A DNA stretch of 21,984 bases from Actinomycetes bacterium (GCA_023404805.1 JAEYAL010000199.1:1-21984), one strand, 5' to 3'; positions 8,304 to 14,850 are shown, numbered from the stretch's first letter. Numbers and translations: made by a program. Notes: generated by a model from the sequence alone, not told the origin.

Positions 8304-8665
8304 CAGCTGCCGCCGGAGCTCCCGCCACCGCTCTTGTGCGCGACCGCGACGCCGATGCCAGCCGCCGTGGCGGCACCGAAGCCGCCGCGCTTGGCGAGCG
8401 CTGCCTTGTTGTTGGACGCGATCTTCTGGGACGCCTTCTTGATCTTGGAGCCCTTGACGATCTTGCTGGCCTGGCTCGCCGCGATGAACGACCAGAAGTA
8501 CGTGCCGTCGTTGAAGTCGTCGTTGCAGTAGCTGTTGTCGACGACCGTGTCGGCCCCATCGACGCAGTACGCGACCTCGTCCTCGCCGCCGCAGCCCGCC
8601 AGGAACGCGAGTGACATCACGGGGATCGCGCCGAGCGCGATCGTCTTGCTGCTCCTCTGAGCCAT
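8303..8665 (-). CDS. Small lipoprotein, probable diverged YgiB/YjfM (DUF1190) counterpart
   Basis: ATG at 8665 has GGAGA eight bases upstream. The 120-residue product has a lipoprotein signal with lipobox LAGC (22-25), so Cys25 should be lipidated. It then has Cys34 and Cys47 in a short acidic segment, a basic Ala/Lys helix (about 64-92), RGGFG (93-97), a Gly/Ala-rich stretch and a Gly/Ser tail. E. coli YgiB, as I recall it, is also a lipoprotein with an RGGFG motif near a Gly/Ser-rich end, and both YgiB and YjfM are encoded beside ATP-grasp proteins. I therefore infer a short, diverged DUF1190-type partner, but similarity outside that motif is weak. Its stop overlaps the ATP-grasp start, so the two are made together. 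It could display or receive a modification made by the ligase; this is speculation. Confidence 0.72.
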   Translation of the reverse strand: MAQRSSKTIALGAIPVMSLAFLAGCGGEDEVAYCVDGADTVVDNSYCNDDFNDGTYFWSFIAASQASKIVKGSKIKKASQKIASNNKAALAKRGGFGAATAAGIGVAVAHKSGGGSSGGS

Positions 8666-8832
8666 GCGGCGGTCTCCTGGGTTCTGTTCGGGCGGGTTTG
8701 GGCGGATGCGCACGGGCGGCCGAGGCCGGAACGCCAGCGCGCAGCGGCATGCTACCCCGTCGCGGGGGCGTGGGAAACGGCCGTGGCCGAGTTCACCGTT
8801 GGCACGGCACCGCTCGGCTACCGTGTGCGCCG
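8666..8832. promoter_or_regulatory. Divergent promoter region between the lipoprotein operon and a secreted-protein gene
   Basis: This 167-bp gap separates genes on opposite strands. On the minus strand, TAGCAT (8754-8749) is a possible -10, giving a leader of roughly 75 bases. On the plus strand, TACCGT (8819-8824) ends eight bases before the ATG at 8833. I see no convincing -35 at normal spacing for either. Confidence 0.4.
8819..8824 (+). promoter_or_regulatory. Candidate -10 element (TACCGT) for the secreted-protein gene
   Basis: TACCGT matches TAnnnT and lies eight bases before ATG 8833, so transcription would start at or next to the start codon. No ribosome-binding site is present, which fits a leaderless mRNA. 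The same hexamer recurs upstream of the lipase (17071-17076). Confidence 0.35.
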
Positions 8833-9531
8833 ATGACCCGCTCTGCCCGTTTTCTCCGCCCACGCCGCGCAGGCGCTCCCATCGCCGGCGTCTTGGGGCT
8901 CGCGGCGTCCGCCGCCGTGGCTGCTCCGGCCTCGGCCGCGACGCTGACGGTGCAGACCGGCTGCGCGGTGCAGTCGGCGTCGCGGATCGAGTTCAGCATC
9001 GGCGGTTTCACGCCTGACGGCATCGTCAACCTCTACGACAACACCGACTTCCTCGACGTCGTCACGGTCGGCGCGGGCGGCGACTTCACCGGCGGGTTCC
9101 AAGGCCGCCACAGCGTCACGGGCCGCGAGACCCGCACGCTGACGGCGACCGACGCGGCTGGCAACACCGCCAGCGGCACCTACCAGTTCACCGACCTGGC
9201 CTTCGTGCAGGCGCCGGCGGTCGCGGCGAAGCCGACCTCCAAGGTCACGTACGCGTTCGACGGGTTCCTGGGCGGCGGCACGCTCTACGCGCACTACACG
9301 TTCTCCAAGACCCAGACCAAGAAGATCCCGGCCAAGACGGTCGCCCTCGGCACGCTCCAGGGCCCGTGCGGCGGGCTCGTCACCAAGAAGGTGACGGTGC
9401 TTCCGATCAAGAAGCCGAAGGTCGGCACCTACGAGATCCAGTTCGACACCAGCCCGACCTACAAGCGCCAGCAGGGCGTGTACCTGGAGTCGTACATCTA
9501 CGTCCCGAAGACGAAGAAAAAGAAGAAGTAG
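8833..9531 (+). CDS. Secreted beta-rich protein with Lys-rich tail (unknown function)
   Basis: The start is ATG 8833; the frame is open further upstream, but only this ATG is followed at once by a signal peptide (basic RSARFLRPRRAG, Ala-rich core, cleavage near 36 in APASA). The 232-residue product has alternating polar/hydrophobic segments, Thr/Gly-rich turns and two cysteines (Cys44 and one in GPCGG near 179) that could form a disulfide. It ends in a run of five lysines after KT. The C-terminal half (about 125-228) resembles the basic exported domains common in Solirubrobacterales, by memory rather than alignment. It probably acts outside the membrane. gpmI follows 63 bases later, but a hairpin and a separate -10 suggest independent transcription. 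Confidence 0.8.
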   Translation: MTRSARFLRPRRAGAPIAGVLGLAASAAVAAPASAATLTVQTGCAVQSASRIEFSIGGFTPDGIVNLYDNTDFLDVVTVGAGGDFTGGFQGRHSVTGRETRTLTATDAAGNTASGTYQFTDLAFVQAPAVAAKPTSKVTYAFDGFLGGGTLYAHYTFSKTQTKKIPAKTVALGTLQGPCGGLVTKKVTVLPIKKPKVGTYEIQFDTSPTYKRQQGVYLESYIYVPKTKKKKK

Positions 9532-9532
9532 C

Positions 9533-9580
9533 CGCGCGGGCGGGGCGGGGCCGGGCGGCGCCGCGGCACGCCCCCGCGCG
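9533..9580 (+). terminator. GC-rich compound hairpin after the secreted-protein gene
   Basis: CGCGCGGG (9533-9540) and CCCGCGCG (9573-9580) are perfect 8-bp arms; the interior holds the palindrome GCGGCGCCGC. The hairpin begins one base after the TAG stop and abuts the presumed gpmI -10. No T-tract follows. Confidence 0.45.
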
Positions 9581-9585
9581 ATACT
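9580..9585 (+). promoter_or_regulatory. Candidate -10 element (GATACT) for gpmI
   Basis: GATACT lies nine bases before ATG 9595 and there is no Shine-Dalgarno sequence between them, so gpmI may be leaderless. No -35 is recognisable in the very GC-rich sequence upstream. Confidence 0.3.
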
Positions 9586-9594
9586 CCGCGGCGT

Positions 9595-11178
9595 ATGCCG
9601 ATCGAGTCCACGTTCCCCCAAGTCGCCCTCGTGATCCTGGACGGGTGGGGGCTCGCTCCCGACGGTCCCGGCAACGCCGTCAGCCTGGCGAACACGCCGG
9701 TGATGGACCGCCTGTGGGCGTCGGGCCCGCGGACCACGCTGACGGCGAGCGGCCCGGCCGTCGGGCTGCCCGAAGGCCAGATGGGCAACAGCGAGGTCGG
9801 CCACCTCAACCTCGGCGCTGGCGCGGTCATCAAGCAGGACCTCACCCGCATCGACGAGGCCGTCTCGTCGGGCGCGCTGGCGCAGAACCCGGTCCTGCGC
9901 GCCGCCTTTGAAGGCGCTCCGCGCGTGCACCTCGTCGGCCTGGTCTCCGACGGCGGCGTGCACTCCGGCTGGGACCACCTCAAGGCTCTGATCGGCCTCG
10001 GTGCTGAACTCGGCGTCGACGATGTCGTCCTGCACGCGTTCACCGACGGCCGCGACACCTCGCCCTCGGGCGGGCGCCAGTACCTCGCCGAGGTGCAGTC
10101 CTGGTGCGACGCCTCCGGCAGCGCGCGCATCGGCACGGTGATCGGCCGCTACTTCGGCATGGACCGCGACCAGCGCTGGGAGCGCACGCAGCAGGCCTAC
10201 GACCTGATCGTGCACGGCATCGCCGCCCACCACGAGCCGACGGCCGCCGACGCGATCCACGCGGCCTACGCGCGCGGCGAGACCGACGAGTTCGTCACCG
10301 CCACGACGATCGGCGAGGAAGCCACGATCCGCCCCGGCGACTCGGTGATCGGCTTCAACTTCCGCCCGGACCGCGTCCGCCAGATCAGCCGCGCGCTCGC
10401 CGACCCGGACTTCGCCGAGATCGACCGCCGCGGCGCGCCGCCGATCGACCGCTACGTCACGCTCACCGAGTACGACGAGACTTACCCGTACCCGATCGCC
10501 TTCCCGCCGGCCCGCCCCGAGGTGACGCTGCCGAAGGTGATCGCCGAGCACGGCGGCGGCCAGCTGCACGTGGCCGAGACGGAGAAGTACCCGCATGTGA
10601 CGTACTTCTTCGCCGGCGGCGAGGAACGCCCCGAGCCGGGCGAGCAGCGCGAGGTCGTCCCGAGCCCGCGCGACGTGCCGACGTACGACCTCAAACCCGA
10701 GATGAGCGCGCGCGGCGTGGCGCAGGCGTTCATCGACGGCTGGAAGAAGGACAACCCCGTCTTCGGCGTCATCAACTTCGCCAACGCCGACATGGTCGGC
10801 CACACCGGCTCGATCCCGGCAGCGACGACCGCCGTCGAGTTCGTCGACGCCCGCCTGGGCGAGATCATCGAGACGGTGGCGGCCTCAGGCGGCGCGGTCA
10901 TCGTGACGGCCGACCACGGCAACGCCGACGAGATGCTCGAAGACGACGGCTCGCCCGACACCGCGCACTCGCTCAACCCGGTGCCGGTGGTGTTCGTCGG
11001 CGACGGCATCACCGCCGCTGGCGAGCCGGAGACGGTCGCCCTCACCGGCCCGAACGGCCTGTCCGGCGCCGTGGAGACTACGGGCCGGACCGGCATTCTG
11101 GCCGACGTCGCTCCGACGGTGCTCGCCCTGCTGGGCTACACGCAGCCGCCGGAGATGACGGGGACCTCGCTCGTCTAG
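9595..11178 (+). CDS. gpmI: 2,3-bisphosphoglycerate-independent phosphoglycerate mutase
   Basis: GpmI interconverts 3- and 2-phosphoglycerate in cytosolic glycolysis and gluconeogenesis, using two Mn2+ ions and a phosphoserine intermediate. The 527 residues match the usual length of about 510-530. The catalytic serine is S66 in GQMGNSEVGH. Metal ligands expected from the Bacillus enzyme are all present at a constant offset: D16 (LDGWG), D398 and H402 (ADMVGH), D439 and H440 (TADHGN) and H457 (TAHS). Substrate-loop motifs HAFTDGRDT and FNFRPDR are also visible. The alkaline-phosphatase-like domain is split around the phosphotransferase insert, as expected. The start at 9595 has no ribosome-binding site but sits just after a -10-like element. 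The stop overlaps the convergent wrbA stop by four bases. Confidence 0.97.
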   Translation: MPIESTFPQVALVILDGWGLAPDGPGNAVSLANTPVMDRLWASGPRTTLTASGPAVGLPEGQMGNSEVGHLNLGAGAVIKQDLTRIDEAVSSGALAQNPVLRAAFEGAPRVHLVGLVSDGGVHSGWDHLKALIGLGAELGVDDVVLHAFTDGRDTSPSGGRQYLAEVQSWCDASGSARIGTVIGRYFGMDRDQRWERTQQAYDLIVHGIAAHHEPTAADAIHAAYARGETDEFVTATTIGEEATIRPGDSVIGFNFRPDRVRQISRALADPDFAEIDRRGAPPIDRYVTLTEYDETYPYPIAFPPARPEVTLPKVIAEHGGGQLHVAETEKYPHVTYFFAGGEERPEPGEQREVVPSPRDVPTYDLKPEMSARGVAQAFIDGWKKDNPVFGVINFANADMVGHTGSIPAATTAVEFVDARLGEIIETVAASGGAVIVTADHGNADEMLEDDGSPDTAHSLNPVPVVFVGDGITAAGEPETVALTGPNGLSGAVETTGRTGILADVAPTVLALLGYTQPPEMTGTSLV

Positions 11179-11762
11179 GCGCCGAGCTTCGCGGCGACGG
11201 TCGCCAGGCGCGCGCCTTGCGCCTTGGCGGCCGCGATCGTCGCCTCGTCGAGCGGGCCGGTCAGCGCGCTGACGCCGTACGGGGTGCCCGTGCCGCTGGC
11301 GGCTTCGCTCGTGTAGCCGAGGGGCACGATGATCGAACCCCAGTGGTAGAAGGTGTTGCCGATGGCGATGGCCGTCGACTCGTGGCCGCCGTGCGTCGTC
11401 GACGCCGAGGTGAAGGCCGTCGCGGCCTTGCTGGCGAGCGCGCCCTGCGCCCAGAGCGGGCCGGTCTGGTCGAGGAACTGCTTGAGCTGGGCGGTCGGCA
11501 GGCCGAAGCGCGTCGGCGAGCCGATCGCGATGCCGTCGGCCCAGACGAGGTCGTCGTTGGTCGCCTCCGGCACGGTCGGGTGGACCTCCTCGACGTGCTT
11601 CTGCCAACCCTCGTTCGAGGCGATCGCCTCAGCCGGGGCAAGCTCCTTGACGCGGCGCAGGCGGACTTCAGCGCCTTCCGCCTCAGCGCCTGCGGCGATC
11701 TGCTGCGCGAGCTCGTGGACGGTGCCGGTGGCGCTGTAGTAGATGACGGCGATCTTGGTCAT
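11175..11762 (-). CDS. wrbA: NAD(P)H:quinone oxidoreductase, WrbA type (flavodoxin fold)
   Basis: WrbA is a tetrameric FMN protein that reduces quinones by two electrons with NAD(P)H, protecting against redox cycling. The 195 residues match E. coli WrbA (about 198). The FMN phosphate loop is YYSATGT (8-14). Other conserved segments are GSPTRFG (81-87), the isoalloxazine-side TSASTTHGGHE (118-128) and the GTPYGVSA region (159-166). The ATG at 11762 is preceded by a GAGAG sequence at suitable distance. The gene converges on gpmI with a 4-bp overlap. Upstream it faces a MarR-type regulator across 490 bp, a common arrangement for quinone-responsive control, which is inference here. Confidence 0.95.
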   Translation of the reverse strand: MTKIAVIYYSATGTVHELAQQIAAGAEAEGAEVRLRRVKELAPAEAIASNEGWQKHVEEVHPTVPEATNDDLVWADGIAIGSPTRFGLPTAQLKQFLDQTGPLWAQGALASKAATAFTSASTTHGGHESTAIAIGNTFYHWGSIIVPLGYTSEAASGTGTPYGVSALTGPLDEATIAAAKAQGARLATVAAKLGA

Positions 11763-11890
11763 GGCGTCTCTCGGTCGGAGGGAAAACGGTCTGGCTTCGG
11801 ACTACTCGGATGGCTCCGCAGTCGCGCCCGTGGCAGCGGTCGCGGCTGGTCTCCGGCGGGAGGCGAGCGGTTGACACTGCAACGACCGGC

Positions 11891-11896
11891 AGCATA
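11891..11896 (-). promoter_or_regulatory. Candidate -10 (TATGCT) for wrbA
   Basis: On the minus strand TATGCT lies about 128 bases before the wrbA ATG, directly downstream of the 14-bp palindrome. A good -35 at 17 bases is not visible, so confidence is low. Confidence 0.3.
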
Positions 11897-11898
11897 GC

Positions 11899-11912
11899 CG
11901 GACCGCGGTCCG
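11899..11912. promoter_or_regulatory. 14-bp perfect palindrome, candidate operator
   Basis: CGGACCGCGGTCCG is a perfect inverted repeat with no spacer. It sits immediately upstream of a TATGCT element reading toward wrbA and could bind a dimeric regulator such as the divergently encoded MarR protein. The assignment is inferred from position only. Confidence 0.4.
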
Positions 11913-12129
11913 TTTAGCCTGCGGACGTGCCAGGGTTGGCCCGGTTGGGGCCAGTGGTGCTCGCGCCCGCGACGCACCGAAATACCGCGCGTCTCTGATT
12001 CCGGGCACGAATGACCGGTCGGAGTTTCCGGTTCGCCGTATGCGAACTTCTTGCCCATCGTGCGCAGATGCGGTTGAATGCCGCCGTGCCCCGTTGGGTG
12101 AAGGTGGTTGCCTTCGCCGCGGATCCTCC

Positions 12130-12151
12130 TATAGTTGATTGCGGATGCAAC
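12130..12151 (+). promoter_or_regulatory. Candidate MarR-gene promoter with overlapping imperfect operator
   Basis: TATAGT (12130-12135) is the best -10 match in the region. Overlapping it, GTTG (12134-12137) and CAAC (12148-12151) flank ten bases in an imperfect inverted repeat of the size used by MarR-family dimers. Autoregulation would fit. Transcription from here would give a leader of about 110 bases to the GTG at 12253. Confidence 0.35.
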
Positions 12152-12252
12152 GATTTGGCCTTGATCACGGATGGCTTGCCGGTGGGTTCGCACCCGCGCC
12201 GCTTGTCTCCGCTCCGACCGGGACCGGCCCTGTGCCGGCCGATCCTGCTGCC

Positions 12253-12753
12253 GTGATCGCCCCGCCGGAGCGCGTCGCCGACGGCGCCGACGATCAGCTC
12301 ACCGCCGACGAGTACAACGCCTGGCGCGGGTTCCTCCGCTCGCACCAGGCGCTCTGCCGCGTCCTCGATGAGGAGCTGCAGCGCGAGACCGGCGTGCCGT
12401 TCGTGCACTACGACGTGCTCGTCCAGCTCTCCAACGCCGGCGGCCGCCTGCGCATGCGCGACCTCGCTGGGCGCCTGCTCGTGAGCCGCAGCGGCGCCAC
12501 GCGACTGATCGACCGCATGGAGCGCGACGGGCACGTGATCCGCGAGCGCTGCTCGCAGGACGGGCGCGGCCAGTACGCCGTGCTCACCAGCGAAGGCCTC
12601 AAAGTGCTCGAGCGCTCCCGCCCGACGCACCTGCGTGGCGTCCGCCACCGTTTCCTCGCCCAGGTCGACGACGACCAGCTCCTCGCGATCGGCGCCGCGT
12701 TCACGCGCGTCCTGCGTGAGCTGGAGCGCGAGACCGGCGAGTCGCTGCTCTAA
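12253..12753 (+). CDS. MarR-family transcriptional regulator
   Basis: MarR proteins are dimeric winged-helix regulators, usually repressors released by aromatic or redox-active ligands. From GTG 12253 the product is 166 residues, a normal length. The winged helix-turn-helix spans about 64-118: MRDLAGRLLVSRSGATRLIDRME is the HTH with its recognition helix, and SQDGRGQYAVLTSEG is the wing with the conserved DGR-type turn. Helices at about 16-45 and 125-162 should form the dimer interface. The frame is open back to 12139 with an ATG at 12145, but codons 12145-12252 end in A or T about half the time, whereas those after 12253 almost always end in G or C. I therefore place the start at 12253, though no ribosome-binding site is obvious. 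The divergent wrbA gene is the likeliest target. Confidence 0.88.
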   Translation: MIAPPERVADGADDQLTADEYNAWRGFLRSHQALCRVLDEELQRETGVPFVHYDVLVQLSNAGGRLRMRDLAGRLLVSRSGATRLIDRMERDGHVIRERCSQDGRGQYAVLTSEGLKVLERSRPTHLRGVRHRFLAQVDDDQLLAIGAAFTRVLRELERETGESLL

Positions 12754-12779
12754 GGGCCGGCCGCGAGCCGCCGCTCCCT

Positions 12780-12828
12780 GGACTGCCGTCGATCTCGGCT
12801 GTCAGTCGCCCGCGACCGACGGAAGTCC
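12780..12828 (+). terminator. Inverted repeat between the MarR gene and tgt
   Basis: GGACTGCCGTCG (12780-12791) and CGACGGAAGTCC (12817-12828) pair over 11 of 12 positions around 25 bases. It lies upstream of the presumed tgt -10 and 27 bases after the MarR stop, so a terminator for the MarR gene is the simplest reading. No T-tract follows. Confidence 0.4.
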
Positions 12829-12847
12829 GGGGCCCGCTCCGAATCCA

Positions 12848-12853
12848 TAAGGT
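12848..12853 (+). promoter_or_regulatory. Candidate -10 (TAAGGT) for tgt
   Basis: TAAGGT ends eight bases before ATG 12862. This is the same spacing as at several other starts in the window and fits leaderless transcription; the intervening GGGG is too close to act as a normal Shine-Dalgarno site. Confidence 0.35.
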
Positions 12854-12861
12854 CTCCGGGG

Positions 12862-14130
12862 ATGCTGCGCCCGCAACCTTGTTTTGAGATCACCGCCCGC
12901 GATCCCGAGACGCGTGGCCGCGCAGGGGTGCTGACGACCGCGCATGGCACGGTGCGCACGCCGGCGTTCGTGCCGCTGGCGACCAAGGGCACCGTCAAAG
13001 CGCTGGAGCCGCGCGACATCCGCGAGCTCGGCTACGACATGGTCCTCGGAAACACCTTCCACCTGATGACCTCGCCGGGCAAACAGCTCGTGAAGGACTT
13101 CGGCGGCCTCCACGACTTCATGCGCTGGGACGGGCCGATCATCACCGACTCGGGCGGCTTCCAGGTCTTCTCGATGGGCCACGGGACGATCGCCGACGAG
13201 GTCAAGGGGCGGTCGACGAGCGCCGACCGCGACGGCAAGACGCTCGGCATCACCGAGAAGGGCGCGAGCTTCCGCTCCTACCTCGACGGCTCCAAGCAGT
13301 TCCTCTCGCCCGAAGAGTCGATGGACATCCAGGCGCACCTGCACAGCGACATCGCGCTCGTGTTCGACGAGTGCACGCCGTTCCACGTCACCAAGAACTA
13401 CACCGACAAGTCGACCCAGCGCTCGCACCGCTGGCTTGAGCGCTGCTTGGACTGGCATGCCGAGCACGGCCCGGAGGACCAGCTCGTCTACGGCATCGTG
13501 CAGGGCGGGGTCTACGAGGATCTGCGCACCGACTCGGCGCGGGTGATCGCCGAAAGCCGCTGCGACGGCATCGCGATCGGCGGGTCGCTGGGCGAGAACA
13601 AGCCGCAGATGTACCAGGTCGTCGAATGGGCGACGGGCGTGCTGCCGGAGGACCGCCCCCGGCACCTGCTGGGCATCGGCGACGTCGACGACCTGCTGCG
13701 CGGGGTGGAGCTCGGCATCGACACCTTCGACTGCGCGATGCCGACGCGTCTGGCCCGCCACGGCGTGGCGATGGTGCCGGAGCCCAAGAAGCGCTGGCGG
13801 GTCGACCTCACCGGGTCGCCGTTCCGCGGCGACACAGGCCCCGTGATGGAGGGCTGCCCGTGCCCGCTGTGCCGCGAGGGCTTCTCGCGCGGCTACCTCG
13901 CCTATCTGCACCGCACGAAGGAGCAGACCGGACCGCGCCTGCTGACGCTGCACAACCTCGCGTACACCGCTCGGCTCATGGCCGATCTGCGGCTGGCGCT
14001 GGCCGACGGCGACCTGACGCAGCGCATCGCCGACCTGCGCGCTGGCGACACGCCGCGCGTGTTCACAGCGCCCGATGGCAGCATCTACCCCGGCGCCCCG
14101 CCGCAGGGCGCCGCAGTCGCCGCCGTGTAG
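12862..14130 (+). CDS. tgt: tRNA-guanine transglycosylase (queuosine pathway)
   Basis: Tgt exchanges G34 of GUN-anticodon tRNAs for preQ1 (bacteria) or queuine. At 422 residues it is longer than the E. coli enzyme (375), mainly by a C-terminal extension. Key residues are visible: D96 in DSGGFQ (general acid/base), D169 and C171 in FDECTP (substrate pocket), Q214 in GIVQGG, nucleophile D290 in FDCAMPTR, and the zinc ligands C332, C334, C337 and H364. The substrate loop reads GGSLGE (240-245), one residue shorter than GGLAVGE of well-studied bacterial enzymes as I recall them. No other queuosine gene is in the window, so preQ1 synthesis or queuine salvage must be encoded elsewhere. The TetR gene follows 45 bases later. 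Confidence 0.96.
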   Translation: MLRPQPCFEITARDPETRGRAGVLTTAHGTVRTPAFVPLATKGTVKALEPRDIRELGYDMVLGNTFHLMTSPGKQLVKDFGGLHDFMRWDGPIITDSGGFQVFSMGHGTIADEVKGRSTSADRDGKTLGITEKGASFRSYLDGSKQFLSPEESMDIQAHLHSDIALVFDECTPFHVTKNYTDKSTQRSHRWLERCLDWHAEHGPEDQLVYGIVQGGVYEDLRTDSARVIAESRCDGIAIGGSLGENKPQMYQVVEWATGVLPEDRPRHLLGIGDVDDLLRGVELGIDTFDCAMPTRLARHGVAMVPEPKKRWRVDLTGSPFRGDTGPVMEGCPCPLCREGFSRGYLAYLHRTKEQTGPRLLTLHNLAYTARLMADLRLALADGDLTQRIADLRAGDTPRVFTAPDGSIYPGAPPQGAAVAAV

Positions 14131-14159
14131 CGCGCATTCCGGCCCTCCGGCTGGCGGCG
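14118..14159 (+). terminator. Compound hairpin spanning the tgt stop
   Basis: CGCCGCC (14118-14124) pairs perfectly with GGCGGCG (14153-14159). A second small stem, CCGG/CCGG at 14139-14150, sits in between, and the tgt TAG (14128-14130) lies in the loop. The right arm abuts the presumed TetR -10. No T-tract follows. Confidence 0.4.
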
Positions 14160-14165
14160 TAGGGT
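14160..14165 (+). promoter_or_regulatory. Candidate -10 (TAGGGT) for the TetR gene
   Basis: TAGGGT ends ten bases before ATG 14176. Its position supports that ATG over the in-frame GTG at 14164, which would lie inside the -10. Confidence 0.3.
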
Positions 14166-14175
14166 GGCGGGACCG

Positions 14176-14796
14176 ATGGCCGCCGACGACAAGCCGACCG
14201 AGGACGCCCGCCCGCGCGCCGACGCGCGCCGCAACCGCGACAAGATCCTCGACGCCGCGGCCGTCACGCTGGGGCGCAACGCCGACGCGTCGCTCGCCGA
14301 TATCGCCGATGCCGCGGGCCTCTCACGCGCGACGGCCTACCGCCACTTCGCCGACATCGAAGCGATCCGCGCCGCGCTGCTGGAGGAAGCCGGGCAAGTC
14401 GGCCGGCTCTTTCTGCGCGACCATCTCGTGCCGCTCCTCGAAGACAACGACCAAGGCATCACCGTCGACGACCTGTTCGAGATTCTGCGCGCCGCGCTGC
14501 CGCTGCGCCACCGCTGGACGGAAGCGATCTCGGATGAACCGGTGCCCGACGAGGGGCTGGTGAAGATGTTCGCGCCGATGAGCCGGGCGCTGCTGCGCCG
14601 CGGGCAGCTCAAGGGCGAGTTCCGGGCCGACCTTGACCCCGACGTGACGAGCGAGGCGATCATCGCGCTGTCGCTCTACGCGGTGCGGCGCGTGCACGCC
14701 GACGGCATCGACATCGACCGGGCGATGGACATCGTGCGGCCGTACCTCGACGGCCTGCGCGCGTCGAGCGCGCCGCGCAAGCGAACCGCGGAGTAG
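14176..14796 (+). CDS. TetR-family transcriptional regulator
   Basis: This is a 206-residue dimeric repressor type. The N-terminal helix-turn-helix spans about residues 19-66: RRNRDKILDAA, then ASLADIADAAGLSRATAYRHF, which is the classic TetR recognition-helix pattern. The all-helical C-terminal ligand and dimer domain (about 70-200) is not assignable to a substrate class. ATG 14176 is preferred over GTG 14164 because the latter overlaps a -10-like TAGGGT. A strong hairpin begins right after the stop. The 578-bp non-coding region and the GMC oxidase/lipase genes lie downstream on the same strand and are possible targets; tgt upstream is a housekeeping gene and a less likely one. The target is inference only. 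Confidence 0.92.
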   Translation: MAADDKPTEDARPRADARRNRDKILDAAAVTLGRNADASLADIADAAGLSRATAYRHFADIEAIRAALLEEAGQVGRLFLRDHLVPLLEDNDQGITVDDLFEILRAALPLRHRWTEAISDEPVPDEGLVKMFAPMSRALLRRGQLKGEFRADLDPDVTSEAIIALSLYAVRRVHADGIDIDRAMDIVRPYLDGLRASSAPRKRTAE

Positions 14797-14850
14797 GCGT
14801 CGCGCACAGCGGGGTGACCTGTCCCAATCACCCCGCTGCGTGTGCGACGC
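14797..14850 (+). terminator. Large hairpin starting at the first base after the TetR stop
   Basis: GCGTCGC (14797-14803) pairs with GCGACGC (14844-14850), and CAGCGGGGTGA (14807-14817) pairs with TCACCCCGCTG (14828-14838) around a 10-base loop, with a small asymmetric interior. This is a strong stem with no T-tract after it. A repeat-type palindrome is an alternative reading. Confidence 0.55.

Larger units (their letters stand above)
11763..12252. promoter_or_regulatory. 490-bp gene-free control region between wrbA and the MarR gene
   Basis: No convincing gene is seen. The stretch 11980-12250 is less GC-rich than its surroundings and its open frames lack the GC3 bias of true genes here. It holds TTGACA (11871-11876, plus), a TATGCT on the minus strand (11896-11891), a 14-bp palindrome (11899-11912), GACCGGTC (12013-12020) and TATAGT (12130-12135, plus) overlapping an imperfect inverted repeat. 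Confidence 0.6.

Noticed and set aside
7050..8531. Long plus-strand open frame opposite the ATP-grasp gene
   Set aside because: It is antisense to a gene with clear family motifs and has no recognisable domain.
8818..10803. Long minus-strand open frame opposite the secreted protein and gpmI
   Set aside because: It is the complement of two clear genes and its Val/Arg/Asp-rich sequence is typical of a GC-rich shadow frame.
10104..11897. Plus-strand open frame running through gpmI and wrbA
   Set aside because: It is out of frame with gpmI and antisense to wrbA; composition is Arg-rich shadow.
11759..12193. Minus-strand 144-codon frame upstream of wrbA
   Set aside because: Composition is non-coding, it would cover the presumed wrbA promoter, and no family resemblance is seen.
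12754..12861. Possible preQ1 riboswitch before tgt
   Set aside because: No preQ1 consensus or A-rich tail is present; the main structure lies upstream of the presumed -10, so it would not be in the tgt mRNA.
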